Positions 35,884 to 44,566 of a stretch of 64,000 nucleotides of DNA are shown here, in pieces. The notes below the pieces were generated by a model. That model searched no databases and was not told the origin of the DNA. It was given only the letters and a program-made list of their open reading frames with translations. The stretch lies in the NCBI GenBank assembly GCA_023405135.1, contig JAEXYZ010000042.1, forward strand, positions 3,443-67,442, in the 5' to 3' direction. Numbering within the stretch: position 1 is the stretch's first letter; each line of letters begins with the position of its first letter. The translations under genes and the position numbers were made by a program. Origin of the DNA: Bacillota bacterium (GTDB lineage: Bacteria > Bacillota > Bacilli > Bacillales_A > Planococcaceae).

Positions 35884-35986
35884 AATCGGGTGTTAACGTA
35901 CAAAGTATGAAAGATATCGCTAATTGGGGCTGTTCAAAAGAACTCTTCTGAACAGACTCTAAATAGAAGTTTCTATTATTATATTA

Positions 35987-36448
35987 TTAGTCTTCATCAA
36001 TAGTAAATAGAATCGTAAGAAGACCGACTCCTTCAATAAATGTAGGAAGTTTAAACGCTTTTTCAAAACCAAGTAGTTTTGTGTTTCCGACTAATACGGT
36101 AGGAGGGGTAATGTCTACATTAAAGGATTGTTCTCCAACATATGTACATAAATTACCAGCAAACATGTTACCTAATTCCCCTGTAAAAGATTCCAACATT
36201 TCGCCTTCAAGCGGCATACCGAACATTTTTTCTCCGATTGCACTAAAGGTTGAAGTAGCACTATCAATGATTACTCTTCCTTTAATATCCCCTAATAACC
36301 CGATTAAAACTCCTATCTCTTTTTGTATGTATGGCTCAGAAAGTATAGTAGGAGACTGTATATCCAATTCCATAGGAAGGATGGTTTTTAAAGAATGAAC
36401 GGAACTGTTCAAAATAGTTTGTATATGTTTCGAATTATTCAATAGCAT
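35987..36448 (-). CDS. cheX: CheX-like chemotaxis phosphatase
   Basis: A 153-residue single-domain protein of the CheC/CheX/FliY family. The active-site helix reads ESFTGELGNMFAGNL (about 85-99), with the ExxxN pattern that removes phosphate from CheY. Only one such helix is present, which favours CheX (a dimer) over CheC. It stands alone, away from a chemotaxis operon, and may act on another response regulator. AAGGGTG precedes the ATG. Confidence 0.8.
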   Translation of the reverse strand: MLLNNSKHIQTILNSSVHSLKTILPMELDIQSPTILSEPYIQKEIGVLIGLLGDIKGRVIIDSATSTFSAIGEKMFGMPLEGEMLESFTGELGNMFAGNLCTYVGEQSFNVDITPPTVLVGNTKLLGFEKAFKLPTFIEGVGLLTILFTIDED

Positions 36449-36520
36449 ACACCCTTTTTTCGACTTTTTTCCATCTTACCATTAATTTAGCATAATAGAC
36501 ATCAAAAAAATTGATTTGGA

Positions 36521-36574
36521 TTGACTTCACCTTGAATTTTTTAATATAATAAAGTTAGATGAAAATGATTCTCA
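36521..36574 (+). promoter_or_regulatory. Promoter with Fur box
   Basis: TTGACT (36521-36526), spacer 18, TATAAT (36545-36550); the predicted start at about 36557 is followed directly by TGAAAATGATTCTCA (36560-36574), which matches the 15-base 7-1-7 Fur palindrome at 13 of 15 positions. Iron-bound Fur would block transcription of the short gene that follows. Confidence 0.8.
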
Positions 36575-36597
36575 TTAATAATAGGAGCGTGAATTAG

Positions 36598-36681
36598 ATG
36601 GTTTATATGTTTGTAGGTGCAACAATTCTTATTTATACAGGCATTGGCACATATATATTTAAGAACACAATAAAATCATAA
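36598..36681 (+). CDS. 27-residue Fur-regulated membrane peptide
   Basis: ATG at 36598 with TAGGAGCG upstream opens a 27-codon frame (MVYMFVGATILIYTGIGTYI then FKNTIKS) that consists of one membrane helix and a short basic tail. It is the only frame behind the Fur-boxed promoter and is followed by 190 bases without a gene. Such size and layout suggest a small membrane regulator or stabiliser made in iron starvation; no family is recognised. Confidence 0.65.
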   Translation: MVYMFVGATILIYTGIGTYIFKNTIKS

Positions 36682-36801
36682 ACTCGCAATTCAATTTCCT
36701 GATCTTTCACATACCTCTATTAACACTTCTTTTTTCTAAAACTTTTCCCAAATATTAATAAATGAAAAAAATCCTCTAAATTTCATATTTTTTAGCCGAT
36801 T

Positions 36802-36829
36802 TTGTTGATAAATCATGGTAGTATATAAT
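36802..36829 (+). promoter_or_regulatory. Promoter of dynA
   Basis: TTGTTG (36802-36807), spacer 16, TATAAT (36824-36829), about 45 bases before the dynA start. Confidence 0.65.
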
Positions 36830-36871
36830 ATATAATTGTGACAAAAATGAGGCAGAGGGGTATTTATTTAC

Positions 36872-39800
36872 ATGAATTCTTTTGATGAAAAACTACAGCA
36901 ATTACTGCAGCAATCTGCTGTTCAATACATAATTTACAAAAAAAATGAAGATACAGAACGAATGGAGAAACTGGATCTATTTGCTCGTAAACTGTTGCAA
37001 AAAGAATATGTTATCGGCTTTGCAGGGCACTTTTCTGCAGGTAAATCAAGTATGATCAATGCATTGTCAGGAGAGGACATTCTTGCGGCAAGCCCAATTC
37101 CAACAAGTGCAAACATTGTAAAGGTTCATAAATCAGATGAGGATTACGCTATCGTCTACATGCACGATGCTAAACCTGTTAAGTTTGAAGCAGGATATGA
37201 TTTTAAAACCGTAAAGGAATTAAGTAAAAATGGCCAGCTCGTTTCACAAATTGAAATCGGTCATAAAGGGTCATCTCTACCAAAAGGAGTAACGGTAATG
37301 GATACTCCAGGAGTAGACTCTACTGATGATGCTCATGCAATGTCTACAGAATCTGCATTACACCTTGCAGATATTGTTTTTTATACGATGGATTACAATC
37401 ATGTTCAATCTGAATTAAACTTCCAATTTACAAAACAATTAATGAAATACAATCCAAACGTTTACTTGATTGTTAACCAAATCGATAAACATAAAGAGCA
37501 AGAACTATCTTTTCAGGAGTTTAAACAATCTGTTCACCAATCCTTTGCGGCATGGGGTGTTGAACCAAAAGGAATTTTCTTTACTTCTTTAAGAGACTTT
37601 GATCATCCAAATAATGATTTTCAAACAGTTAAAAAAATTGTAATGGACTCCATGAATGATTGGGAAGATCAGCTTATTAAAACTGCCGAAAGTACATTGA
37701 AAAAACTTCAAAGCGAACATTTAAAGTATTTAGAGCAAGAGAAGCAAGACGCTTTTGTCGAATTTGAAGAAGTTTTAACAGCTGAGGAATGGGAAAATCA
37801 TCAGGATATTCTTGAACAGTATGAGAAGCTAAAACTTCAAACAGATTTATTTTCAATTGATAATTGGATTGAGACGTTTAAAGACAAACGTAAAAATTTA
37901 TTAGACAATGCCGCACTAATCCCAGCAGACTTCCGAGAAAAATTACGTTCTTATCTTGAAAGTAAACAGCAAGGCTTTAAAGTAGGTGGACTATTCACTG
38001 CGAAAAAGAAAACAGAAGAAGAAAAAAATCTGCGTAAAGAAGAAGTATATGAGCAATATAAAACGATTTTACAATCTCAAATTATTGGTCATATGAAAAA
38101 CTTAATGAAACAATCATTGCGAGATGTTGGCGCATTAACTGATGAGCGTGCCGCAAAAATTGATGCAATGTCATTTAACGTACCTTTCTCAGTCATCGAG
38201 GATCAAGTAAAATCCGATGCCCTTGTAACAGGTGACGCAGTACTCAACTTTGCGAATCGAGTTGCTGAAGCTACAAAACGCTTCTTTATTGAGGCAACGG
38301 ATGAGTGGAAGGATCAACAAATAGATGTTTTAAATAATGCAGCTAGCCAATTATCCGCTCCAGTAACAGAAAAATTAAATCGTATGTCAGCTAAAGTAAA
38401 GGCAATTCAAACGATTCTTAAATTAGATGAAAGCAAACAATTTTCGGAAAAAGAAATTACGTTAACATCAAAGGAAACGCGAAGTGAAGCAAAATCCCAA
38501 GAAAATTTATGGGAAGCGAGCTTTGAACAATCGTTAAAAGAAGTTCGTCCGTTTGATCCGTCTATGATTATTAAACAAGAAACGAAAAATGAAAATGAGT
38601 TCCTTGAAAAAGAGAAACAATCGTTAACCTTTGATGGAAAAGGCGAGGATGTTATTCAATCGGCATTAAGAACAGCAAATGCTGTGAAAAAAATCGATGG
38701 TTTTGAAGAAGTTGCAAGCTTCTTAATGAAAAAAGTAGAGCGACTTAAACAAAAGGATTTTACAATTGCTTTATTCGGTGCATTTAGTGCAGGTAAATCT
38801 AGTTTTTCAAATGCTTTAATGGGATCAAAGGTTTTACCGGTTTCACCAAATCCAACGACTGCTGCCATTAATAAAATTCGACCAGTAACAGATGAACATC
38901 CACATGAAACAGCTGATGTTCATTTAAAAACAGCACAGCAACTATTGGAGGATATCCAAGGTTCATATCAAGCAATTGGGTTAACAGTTAAGTCTTTAGA
39001 TGAAGCTTTTGAAAGAGCAGAAGAAGGTTTAAAGGTTCAATTAACTGATGAACGATTAAATGTTCATAAATCATTTATTCGCGCCTTTGCACAAGGATTT
39101 AAAGCTTATGAATCTCAACTAGGTCAAACAATTCGCGTTAACCGTACAGAATTTGAACGTTTTGTTGCAGAAGAAAATCGCTCTTGCTTCGTAGACAATA
39201 TCGACTTTTACTATGACAGTCCATTAACGAGAATGGGTGTTACACTAGTTGACACTCCAGGGGCAGATTCAATTAATGCTCGTCATACAGGTGTAGCATT
39301 TGATTATATTCGTAATGCAGATGCCATTTTATTTATTACGTATTATAATCATGCCTTCGCAAAAGCAGATCGTGAATTTTTAATTCAATTAGGTCGTGTG
39401 AAGGATGCCTTCGAGTTAGATAAAATGTTCTTTATTGTGAATGCAATCGACCTTGCTTCAACAGAAGAAGAGGAAGAAGAAGTGAAAAGCTATGTTCGAA
39501 ATGAATTACAACGTTTCGGCATTCGCTTCCCAAGACTTTATGGCGTATCAAGTTTATTTGCTCTGCGTGAAAAAGAGGAAATTAAAGATTATCAATCGGG
39601 GATGCATGAATTTGAACAATCGTTCCATCATTTCTTAAATGAGGAATTGGCGTCCATCGCTATTCAGGCACTTCATGAGGAAGTAGAAAAAACACATCAA
39701 CGATTCTCAGATTTAATCGCACAAACGGAGCAAAACTTAAAACGGAAAGATGAGCGTTTAGCAGAGCTGAAACAATTAGAGGATCATTTACAACGGAAAT

Positions 39801-40495
39801 ATACGACGACTTCAACAAGTATACTTGAAAGTGACGTTAAGCAGGAATTAGATGAACTACTTTATTACTTAATGCAGCGTGTATATTACCGTTACCCAGA
39901 TTTCTTTAGAGAAGGGTATAATCCATCTACTTTTGCATCAATGCCAGCTCAGAGTGCACTTGTACAAGCATTGAAAGAAACACTAGATGCATTGAAGTTT
40001 GACTTTGCACAAGAATTACGTGTAACGAACTTCCGATTAACGCAATTTATCCAAAAGAAAATGATTGAACGATTTAAAGATGAAGTTCGATCATTAAAAG
40101 AATTAAATAATAGTTTTTCATTTCTAGCATATGAGCCAGATGAACCAAACTTACTTGATTTCACTGGTCCATTTGATGATTTTATGAAATACGCTTCTGT
40201 AAAGTCGTATTTTAAAAATACGAAAGCATTTTTCGAGAAAAACGAAAAGGAACAATTAAAAAGTGCCCTTGAAGAACTAACAAAGCCAGATGCACAAAAT
40301 TATGTGGATAAACAAAAAGAAGAATTATTTAATTGGGCAATCAATTTCATTCAAAATGAAGCTGAAAATTTAAATGAACATTTATTCGAGCAAGCAATGA
40401 ATCAGATTGAAACAGAAAGACTTTTACTTCAAGAAGAGGATCGATTGGCAACATGGAAATCAATCTATTCAGATTTGCAAAAAACGGAGGTATAA
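36872..40495 (+). CDS. dynA: Tandem bacterial dynamin-like GTPase (DynA/YpbR)
   Basis: A 1207-residue fusion of two dynamin-like subunits, each with GTPase head and helical stalk. First P-loop GHFSAGKSS at 52-60 with DTPGVDS and NQID (G3/G4); second P-loop GAFSAGKSS at about 636-644 with DTPGADS and NAID. Long coiled-coil stretches link them. B. subtilis DynA (1193 residues) fuses membranes and protects cells against membrane damage by antibiotics and phage. GAGGGG precedes the ATG by about 10 bases. The stop is 3 bases from the next gene. Confidence 0.95.
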   Translation: MNSFDEKLQQLLQQSAVQYIIYKKNEDTERMEKLDLFARKLLQKEYVIGFAGHFSAGKSSMINALSGEDILAASPIPTSANIVKVHKSDEDYAIVYMHDAKPVKFEAGYDFKTVKELSKNGQLVSQIEIGHKGSSLPKGVTVMDTPGVDSTDDAHAMSTESALHLADIVFYTMDYNHVQSELNFQFTKQLMKYNPNVYLIVNQIDKHKEQELSFQEFKQSVHQSFAAWGVEPKGIFFTSLRDFDHPNNDFQTVKKIVMDSMNDWEDQLIKTAESTLKKLQSEHLKYLEQEKQDAFVEFEEVLTAEEWENHQDILEQYEKLKLQTDLFSIDNWIETFKDKRKNLLDNAALIPADFREKLRSYLESKQQGFKVGGLFTAKKKTEEEKNLRKEEVYEQYKTILQSQIIGHMKNLMKQSLRDVGALTDERAAKIDAMSFNVPFSVIEDQVKSDALVTGDAVLNFANRVAEATKRFFIEATDEWKDQQIDVLNNAASQLSAPVTEKLNRMSAKVKAIQTILKLDESKQFSEKEITLTSKETRSEAKSQENLWEASFEQSLKEVRPFDPSMIIKQETKNENEFLEKEKQSLTFDGKGEDVIQSALRTANAVKKIDGFEEVASFLMKKVERLKQKDFTIALFGAFSAGKSSFSNALMGSKVLPVSPNPTTAAINKIRPVTDEHPHETADVHLKTAQQLLEDIQGSYQAIGLTVKSLDEAFERAEEGLKVQLTDERLNVHKSFIRAFAQGFKAYESQLGQTIRVNRTEFERFVAEENRSCFVDNIDFYYDSPLTRMGVTLVDTPGADSINARHTGVAFDYIRNADAILFITYYNHAFAKADREFLIQLGRVKDAFELDKMFFIVNAIDLASTEEEEEEVKSYVRNELQRFGIRFPRLYGVSSLFALREKEEIKDYQSGMHEFEQSFHHFLNEELASIAIQALHEEVEKTHQRFSDLIAQTEQNLKRKDERLAELKQLEDHLQRKYTTTSTSILESDVKQELDELLYYLMQRVYYRYPDFFREGYNPSTFASMPAQSALVQALKETLDALKFDFAQELRVTNFRLTQFIQKKMIERFKDEVRSLKELNNSFSFLAYEPDEPNLLDFTGPFDDFMKYASVKSYFKNTKAFFEKNEKEQLKSALEELTKPDAQNYVDKQKEELFNWAINFIQNEAENLNEHLFEQAMNQIETERLLLQEEDRLATWKSIYSDLQKTEV

Positions 40496-40498
40496 AAA

Positions 40499-41305
40499 AT
40501 GGCTAAAGTTTTTATTGATGCAAAGGAAGTAAAAGAAGGAAGATTTATTGATGCGCGGTTTAATCTGAAGGAAAAGAATTGGGCACAGCTTGAATATGAC
40601 AGAGACCATATTCAAGGGGCACTTTATTGGGATTTAGAACGCGATTTATCGGATTTATCAAAATCTGATGGTCGCCACCCACTCCCTTCAAAGGACAAAT
40701 TACAACAATTGTTTGAACACTCTGGCTTACAATTAGAGGATACGATTTATATTTATGATCAAGGAGCAGCACCTTTTGCTTCCCGGGCATGGTGGATGCT
40801 AAAATATGCAAACTTCCCAAATGTATATATCGTAAATGGTGGATATAACGCTCTAAAAGAAGCAGGCTTTGCTATTTCAACTGAAGTTCCAACAGTTGCT
40901 CCTACTAAATTAGAAATCAATTGGAACGATTCCATTTATGCTTCACGGGAAGACGTGAAAAATATTGTAGATAAAAAAGAGAGCGCAACAATATTAGATG
41001 CCCGTGCTGCTGAAAGATATCGTGGAGAAAATGAGCCAATTGATCGTATTGCAGGACATATTCCTACTGCGAAAAACTTTGACTGGGAGCAGTTAATTGA
41101 AGGAACTTCCTTACAACCAAATGAAAAATTGAAACAAAAGGTAAGTAAGGATGAAGAGATTGTTGTTTACTGTGGATCAGGAGTAACAGCATCTACTTTA
41201 TATTCAGTGCTTGAAGAAGCCGGCTATGAAAAATTACGATTATATGTTGGTAGTTTCAGTGATTGGATTAATCATTATGATGTGGAGACTGGGGAGAATT
41301 TATAG
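40499..41305 (+). CDS. Tandem rhodanese sulfurtransferase (thiosulfate/3-mercaptopyruvate type)
   Basis: A 268-residue protein with two rhodanese domains (about 5-120 inactive; 150-265 active). The active Cys is in VVYCGSGVTAS (C about 223), a six-residue loop like that of 3-mercaptopyruvate or thiosulfate sulfurtransferases; RHPLPS (about 61-66) in the linker region is also typical. It moves sulfane sulfur to thiol acceptors. GGAGGTA overlaps the end of dynA, so the two genes form one transcript; the functional link is unclear. Confidence 0.9.
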   Translation: MAKVFIDAKEVKEGRFIDARFNLKEKNWAQLEYDRDHIQGALYWDLERDLSDLSKSDGRHPLPSKDKLQQLFEHSGLQLEDTIYIYDQGAAPFASRAWWMLKYANFPNVYIVNGGYNALKEAGFAISTEVPTVAPTKLEINWNDSIYASREDVKNIVDKKESATILDARAAERYRGENEPIDRIAGHIPTAKNFDWEQLIEGTSLQPNEKLKQKVSKDEEIVVYCGSGVTASTLYSVLEEAGYEKLRLYVGSFSDWINHYDVETGENL

Positions 41306-41367
41306 TATTTTAAATAAAAACGAATTGATAAACTAAAAAAGTGAAAATGAACTATTTTGTATTACGT

Positions 41368-41406
41368 CGGCTAAATATCTGATTGATTATTTAGTCGATT
41401 TTTTTT
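41368..41406 (+). terminator. Intrinsic terminator after the rhodanese gene
   Basis: CGGCTAAATA (41368-41377) pairs with TATTTAGTCG (41388-41397), one G-U, then ATTTTTTTTATTT. Confidence 0.85.
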
Positions 41407-41553
41407 ATTTCGTAGGTCGTAAAAAAGTCACCCCCTTCTTTTGTCTAACCTTAACAATATTGATAAAGCAAATAGTGATTGGTATTATTTAACATAAATT
41501 GCTATCTGTATTTTCAAGGTGGCGAAAATGTTATTTCTAAGGAGGATGAAAAG

Positions 41554-41676
41554 ATGTACGTTAAGAAACCTAAAATAAAGAAAAATATGTTTGATAATTT
41601 AAAAAACTGGGAAGATCCGAATGAATTAACTAAAGATAATAGAGGAATTAGTGGTATAAGTTATAAGGATAAGTAA
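41554..41676 (+). CDS. Small hydrophilic hypothetical protein
   Basis: AAGGAGG (41539-41545) is 8 bases from an ATG opening a 40-codon frame (starts MYVKKPKIKKNMFDNLKNWE). The product is Lys/Asn/Asp-rich with a basic start and acidic middle. A longer frame to 41479 exists, but its upstream part has no ribosome site. I do not recognise a family. Confidence 0.6.
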   Translation: MYVKKPKIKKNMFDNLKNWEDPNELTKDNRGISGISYKDK

Positions 41677-41801
41677 AGAATTATTGAATGTTATAACAAT
41701 GGGTATTAAATTAAATTTTTACAAAAAAGACTATTTTTTATGTAACCTTTCTAAAGCTTTCTCGACTAATTAAACGAAAAGCTTTGAAAGGAGAGAAAGA
41801 T

Positions 41802-42704
41802 ATGAAGAAGGCGATTCCGATACTTCTTTCTTCAGTAATGGTAAGTGGTTTGATGCTTTCGCCAGCTGTCTATGCTGCAGAAGTAGACAACACAACAATT
41901 GAAGATAAAGAAGTACAAAATGAAAACTTTTATTCCGTTGCAGGGAAAATTACAAAAATAACTGAGGAATCAAATGGAAATTACTTTGCATCTGTTGAAA
42001 AGGGTGATCAGCAATTTGGTTTTTACTTCAATGACAAAGTAAAAGTATTTGATAACACTGGCAAAGAAGTTGAACTAAAGGAAGGTATGGAAATTACTGC
42101 TTATAATAATGCTCATCAAGCGATGATTATGATTTACCCACCTCGTTATTCACCTGATGTAGTAATTGTTCAAACAGAACAGCCTGGTACAGTTGAATTA
42201 CAGCAGTTTGATGAAAATCTTCTAAACAAAAAGAACGATTTAAAAATCTCTGTTAATGATCAAACTATTATTGAAAATTTAGCTGGGGTAAAAAAATCAT
42301 CTACAGATATTATTAATAAAGATGTTTTAATCTTTTACGAAGTGGTTTTAGAAAGTTATCCAGCTCAAACTGGACCGAAAAAAATTATTATTTTAAACAA
42401 ATATTCTCCTGAAATTGAAAAGGCAATCGCAATTGCAGAAAAAGATTTTTATGAAGTAGATGGAGAAAAAATGATTCCACTACGTTTAATTGCAGAACAA
42501 CTAGGTTTTAAAGTAGAATCGACAGGCAACGGTGCGATTATTTCAAAAGGTGCTTTATCATTTACGATTACTAGAGGATCAACAACTTATGGCTACAACA
42601 AAGCTTTAAGATATTTCCAACAGGCTCCAGCTTTATTAGAGGAAAATAAAACGTACGTACCATATGAATTGTTAGAAACGATAATTGACATAACTACAGA
42701 ATAA
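41802..42704 (+). CDS. Secreted protein with copper amine oxidase-type N-terminal domain
   Basis: A 300-residue exported protein: signal peptide (MKKAIPILLSSVMVSGLML..., cleavage after about AVYAA, residue 25), a beta-rich middle with no named domain, and a C-terminal domain (about 220-290) of the copper-amine-oxidase N-terminal-like family (PLRLIAEQLGFKVES, GYNKALRYFQQAP, TYVPYELLE), often an adhesion or wall-linked module and not an oxidase. The frame opens at TTG 41784, but the ATG at 41802 follows AAAGGAGAG. Confidence 0.82.
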   Translation: MKKAIPILLSSVMVSGLMLSPAVYAAEVDNTTIEDKEVQNENFYSVAGKITKITEESNGNYFASVEKGDQQFGFYFNDKVKVFDNTGKEVELKEGMEITAYNNAHQAMIMIYPPRYSPDVVIVQTEQPGTVELQQFDENLLNKKNDLKISVNDQTIIENLAGVKKSSTDIINKDVLIFYEVVLESYPAQTGPKKIIILNKYSPEIEKAIAIAEKDFYEVDGEKMIPLRLIAEQLGFKVESTGNGAIISKGALSFTITRGSTTYGYNKALRYFQQAPALLEENKTYVPYELLETIIDITTE

Positions 42705-42729
42705 AATAATAGGCTACCAACCAAAATGA

Positions 42730-42766
42730 CTACATACAATCTTAATTGTATGTAGTTTTTTATTTT
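42730..42766 (+). terminator. Intrinsic terminator
   Basis: CTACATACAAT (42730-42740) pairs with ATTGTATGTAG (42745-42755), loop CTTA, then TTTTTTATTTTT. Confidence 0.93.
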
Positions 42767-42974
42767 TCTAAAATAATGAAAACAACTTCAAAATTGAGAC
42801 TTTAAGGAAAACAGAAGTGTGTGAAATTATGCACAATTAACAATATTTTTACTTAAAGTAAAAAATATTTAATAATTTTAGAAAATTTTATTATTTAATA
42901 TTGACTTTATCTAAATAAAGCAATATTATACAAAAATATAAGAAATTTCAGAATTTTTAGAGAGGGTTGGTTTT

Positions 42975-44174
42975 GTGGATGTAATGAAAAAGGCGATTGA
43001 GATGCATGGACAGTATAAAGGGAAAATGGAGATCAAATCAAAAGTTCCAATTGAGGATACTTATGATTTAAGTTTAGCCTATTCTCCTGGTGTTGCAGCT
43101 CCATGTATTGAAATTGAAAAAGACAGATCTACCGTTTACGACTACACAATAAAGGGGAACTTCGTAGCGATTGTAACAGATGGCTCAGCAGTATTAGGAC
43201 TTGGGGATATCGGACCAGAAGCGGCATTACCTGTTATGGAAGGAAAGGCATTATTGTTAAAGAAAATGAGTAATGTCGATGCAGTACCGATTTGTTTAAA
43301 TACAAAAGACGTTGATGAGATTGTACAAGCAGTAAAAGCGATTTCACCAACATTCGGTGCGATTAATTTAGAAGATATTTCAGCACCACGATGCTTTGAA
43401 ATCGAAAATCGTCTTCGTAAGGAATGTAATATTCCTGTCTTTCATGATGATCAACATGGAACTGCGATTGTCGTAGCAGCAGGTTTAAGAAATGCAATGA
43501 AAATTGTACAAAAAGATAAAGAGCATATGAAAATTGTTATTAATGGAGCAGGTGCAGCAGGGATAGCAATTTTACGAATCTTACTTCATATTGGCTTTAA
43601 AAATATTATAATGTGTGATTCTACGGGCATTATTTACAGTGACCGTCCTACTGGAATGAATGCTGTTAAAGATAAAATTGCCCATTTAACGAATCCTGAA
43701 AATTTGCAAGGGGACTTAACTGATGCCCTAGTTGGAGCAGATGTTTTTATTGGTGTATCGGTAGCGAATCTTTTAACTGAGCAGCATATACAGTCGATGA
43801 ACGAGGACCCAATTGTATTCGCCATTGCCAACCCAAATCCTGAAATAACTTATGAAAATGCGAAAGCTTGGGGTGTACGGATCATCGGAACAGGTCGCTC
43901 TGATTATCCAAATCAAGTAAATAATATGTTAGCATTTCCTGGTATATTTAGAGGTGCACTTGATGTACGAGCAATAGATATTAATGAAGAAATGAAGCTT
44001 GCAGCAGTCGAAGCCATTGCATCGCTTGTATCTGATGATGAACTGCACGAAGATTTCATTATTCCAGGAGCATTAGATGAACGTGTAGCAGCTGCCGTAG
44101 CAAAAGCAGTAGGAGAAGCGGCAATTAATTCGGGAGTATCGGAATTATTTAAAGCACCATTAAAAGTGAAGTAA
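42975..44174 (+). CDS. Malic enzyme (short, NAD(P)-dependent form)
   Basis: A 399-residue malate dehydrogenase (oxaloacetate-decarboxylating) of the short bacterial type: it converts malate to pyruvate, CO2 and NAD(P)H. Malic domain signatures AYSPGVAAPC (36-45), IKGNFVAIVTDGSAVLGLGD (about 59-78) and FHDDQHGTA (about 156-164, metal-binding), then a Rossmann domain with NGAGAAGIAI (about 191). Lengths and motifs are close to YtsJ-like enzymes. Start is GTG at 42975 with GAGAGGG 8 bases before. A repeat array follows. Confidence 0.93.
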   Translation: MDVMKKAIEMHGQYKGKMEIKSKVPIEDTYDLSLAYSPGVAAPCIEIEKDRSTVYDYTIKGNFVAIVTDGSAVLGLGDIGPEAALPVMEGKALLLKKMSNVDAVPICLNTKDVDEIVQAVKAISPTFGAINLEDISAPRCFEIENRLRKECNIPVFHDDQHGTAIVVAAGLRNAMKIVQKDKEHMKIVINGAGAAGIAILRILLHIGFKNIIMCDSTGIIYSDRPTGMNAVKDKIAHLTNPENLQGDLTDALVGADVFIGVSVANLLTEQHIQSMNEDPIVFAIANPNPEITYENAKAWGVRIIGTGRSDYPNQVNNMLAFPGIFRGALDVRAIDINEEMKLAAVEAIASLVSDDELHEDFIIPGALDERVAAAVAKAVGEAAINSGVSELFKAPLKVK

Positions 44175-44187
44175 ACATTTTAAGATG

Positions 44188-44398
44188 GGTCACATAAGAA
44201 TTCTTTCGGTCACATAAAGTAAGATTGGGGCGCATAAGAAGTCTTTTCGGTCACATAGAGTTTGCTTGGGGCGCATAGAAATCTTTTCGGTCACATAGAG
44301 TTTGCTTGGGTCACATAGAAATCTTTTCGGTCACATAAAAACCACTTGGGTCATATAGATATATTTTTAATCACATAAGCCCAGATTCGGTCACAAAA
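44188..44398. repeat. Array of 11 degenerate 20-bp repeats with core GGTCACATA
   Basis: The core GGTCACATA (variants GGCGCATA, GGTCATATA, AATCACATA) recurs at 44188, 44208, 44229, 44249, 44270, 44289, 44309, 44329, 44349, 44369 and 44389, so every 19-21 bases. Spacers alternate between AAATCTTTTC-like and AGTTTGCTTG-like types, which suggests a higher unit of about 40 bases. It lies between the malic enzyme gene and the siderophore operon. No frame runs through it. Confidence 0.85.
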
Positions 44399-44512
44399 TT
44401 TTTCCATAAGAACAGTATTAAACTTTTATAATAGACAAAACGGCAAAAATCCATATATTTTTGTCTTTTTGTCTATTTCTATTTTGGGAAGCATTTGTAA
44501 TAATATTCTCAA

Positions 44513-44527
44513 TGAGAATGATAATCA
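44513..44527 (+). promoter_or_regulatory. Fur box of the siderophore uptake operon
   Basis: TGAGAATGATAATCA matches the 15-base Fur consensus TGATAATNATTATCA at 13 of 15 positions, with a TAATAT -10-like hexamer just upstream (44501-44506) and the lipoprotein gene 40 bases downstream. Fur with Fe2+ would repress the operon. Confidence 0.82.
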
Positions 44528-44566
44528 ATTAGAAATTCTCATACAAAACTTATTAGAGGTGTAAAC

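Noticed and set aside
35516..35896. 126-codon plus-strand frame
   Set aside because: It runs over the cbaD start, the FNR-type site, a repeat copy and two hairpins; no ribosome site and no family likeness.
44188..44398. CRISPR array
   Set aside because: Period of 20 bp with 9-bp cores and similar, alternating spacers does not fit CRISPR repeats of 24-37 bp with unique spacers, and no cas genes are near.
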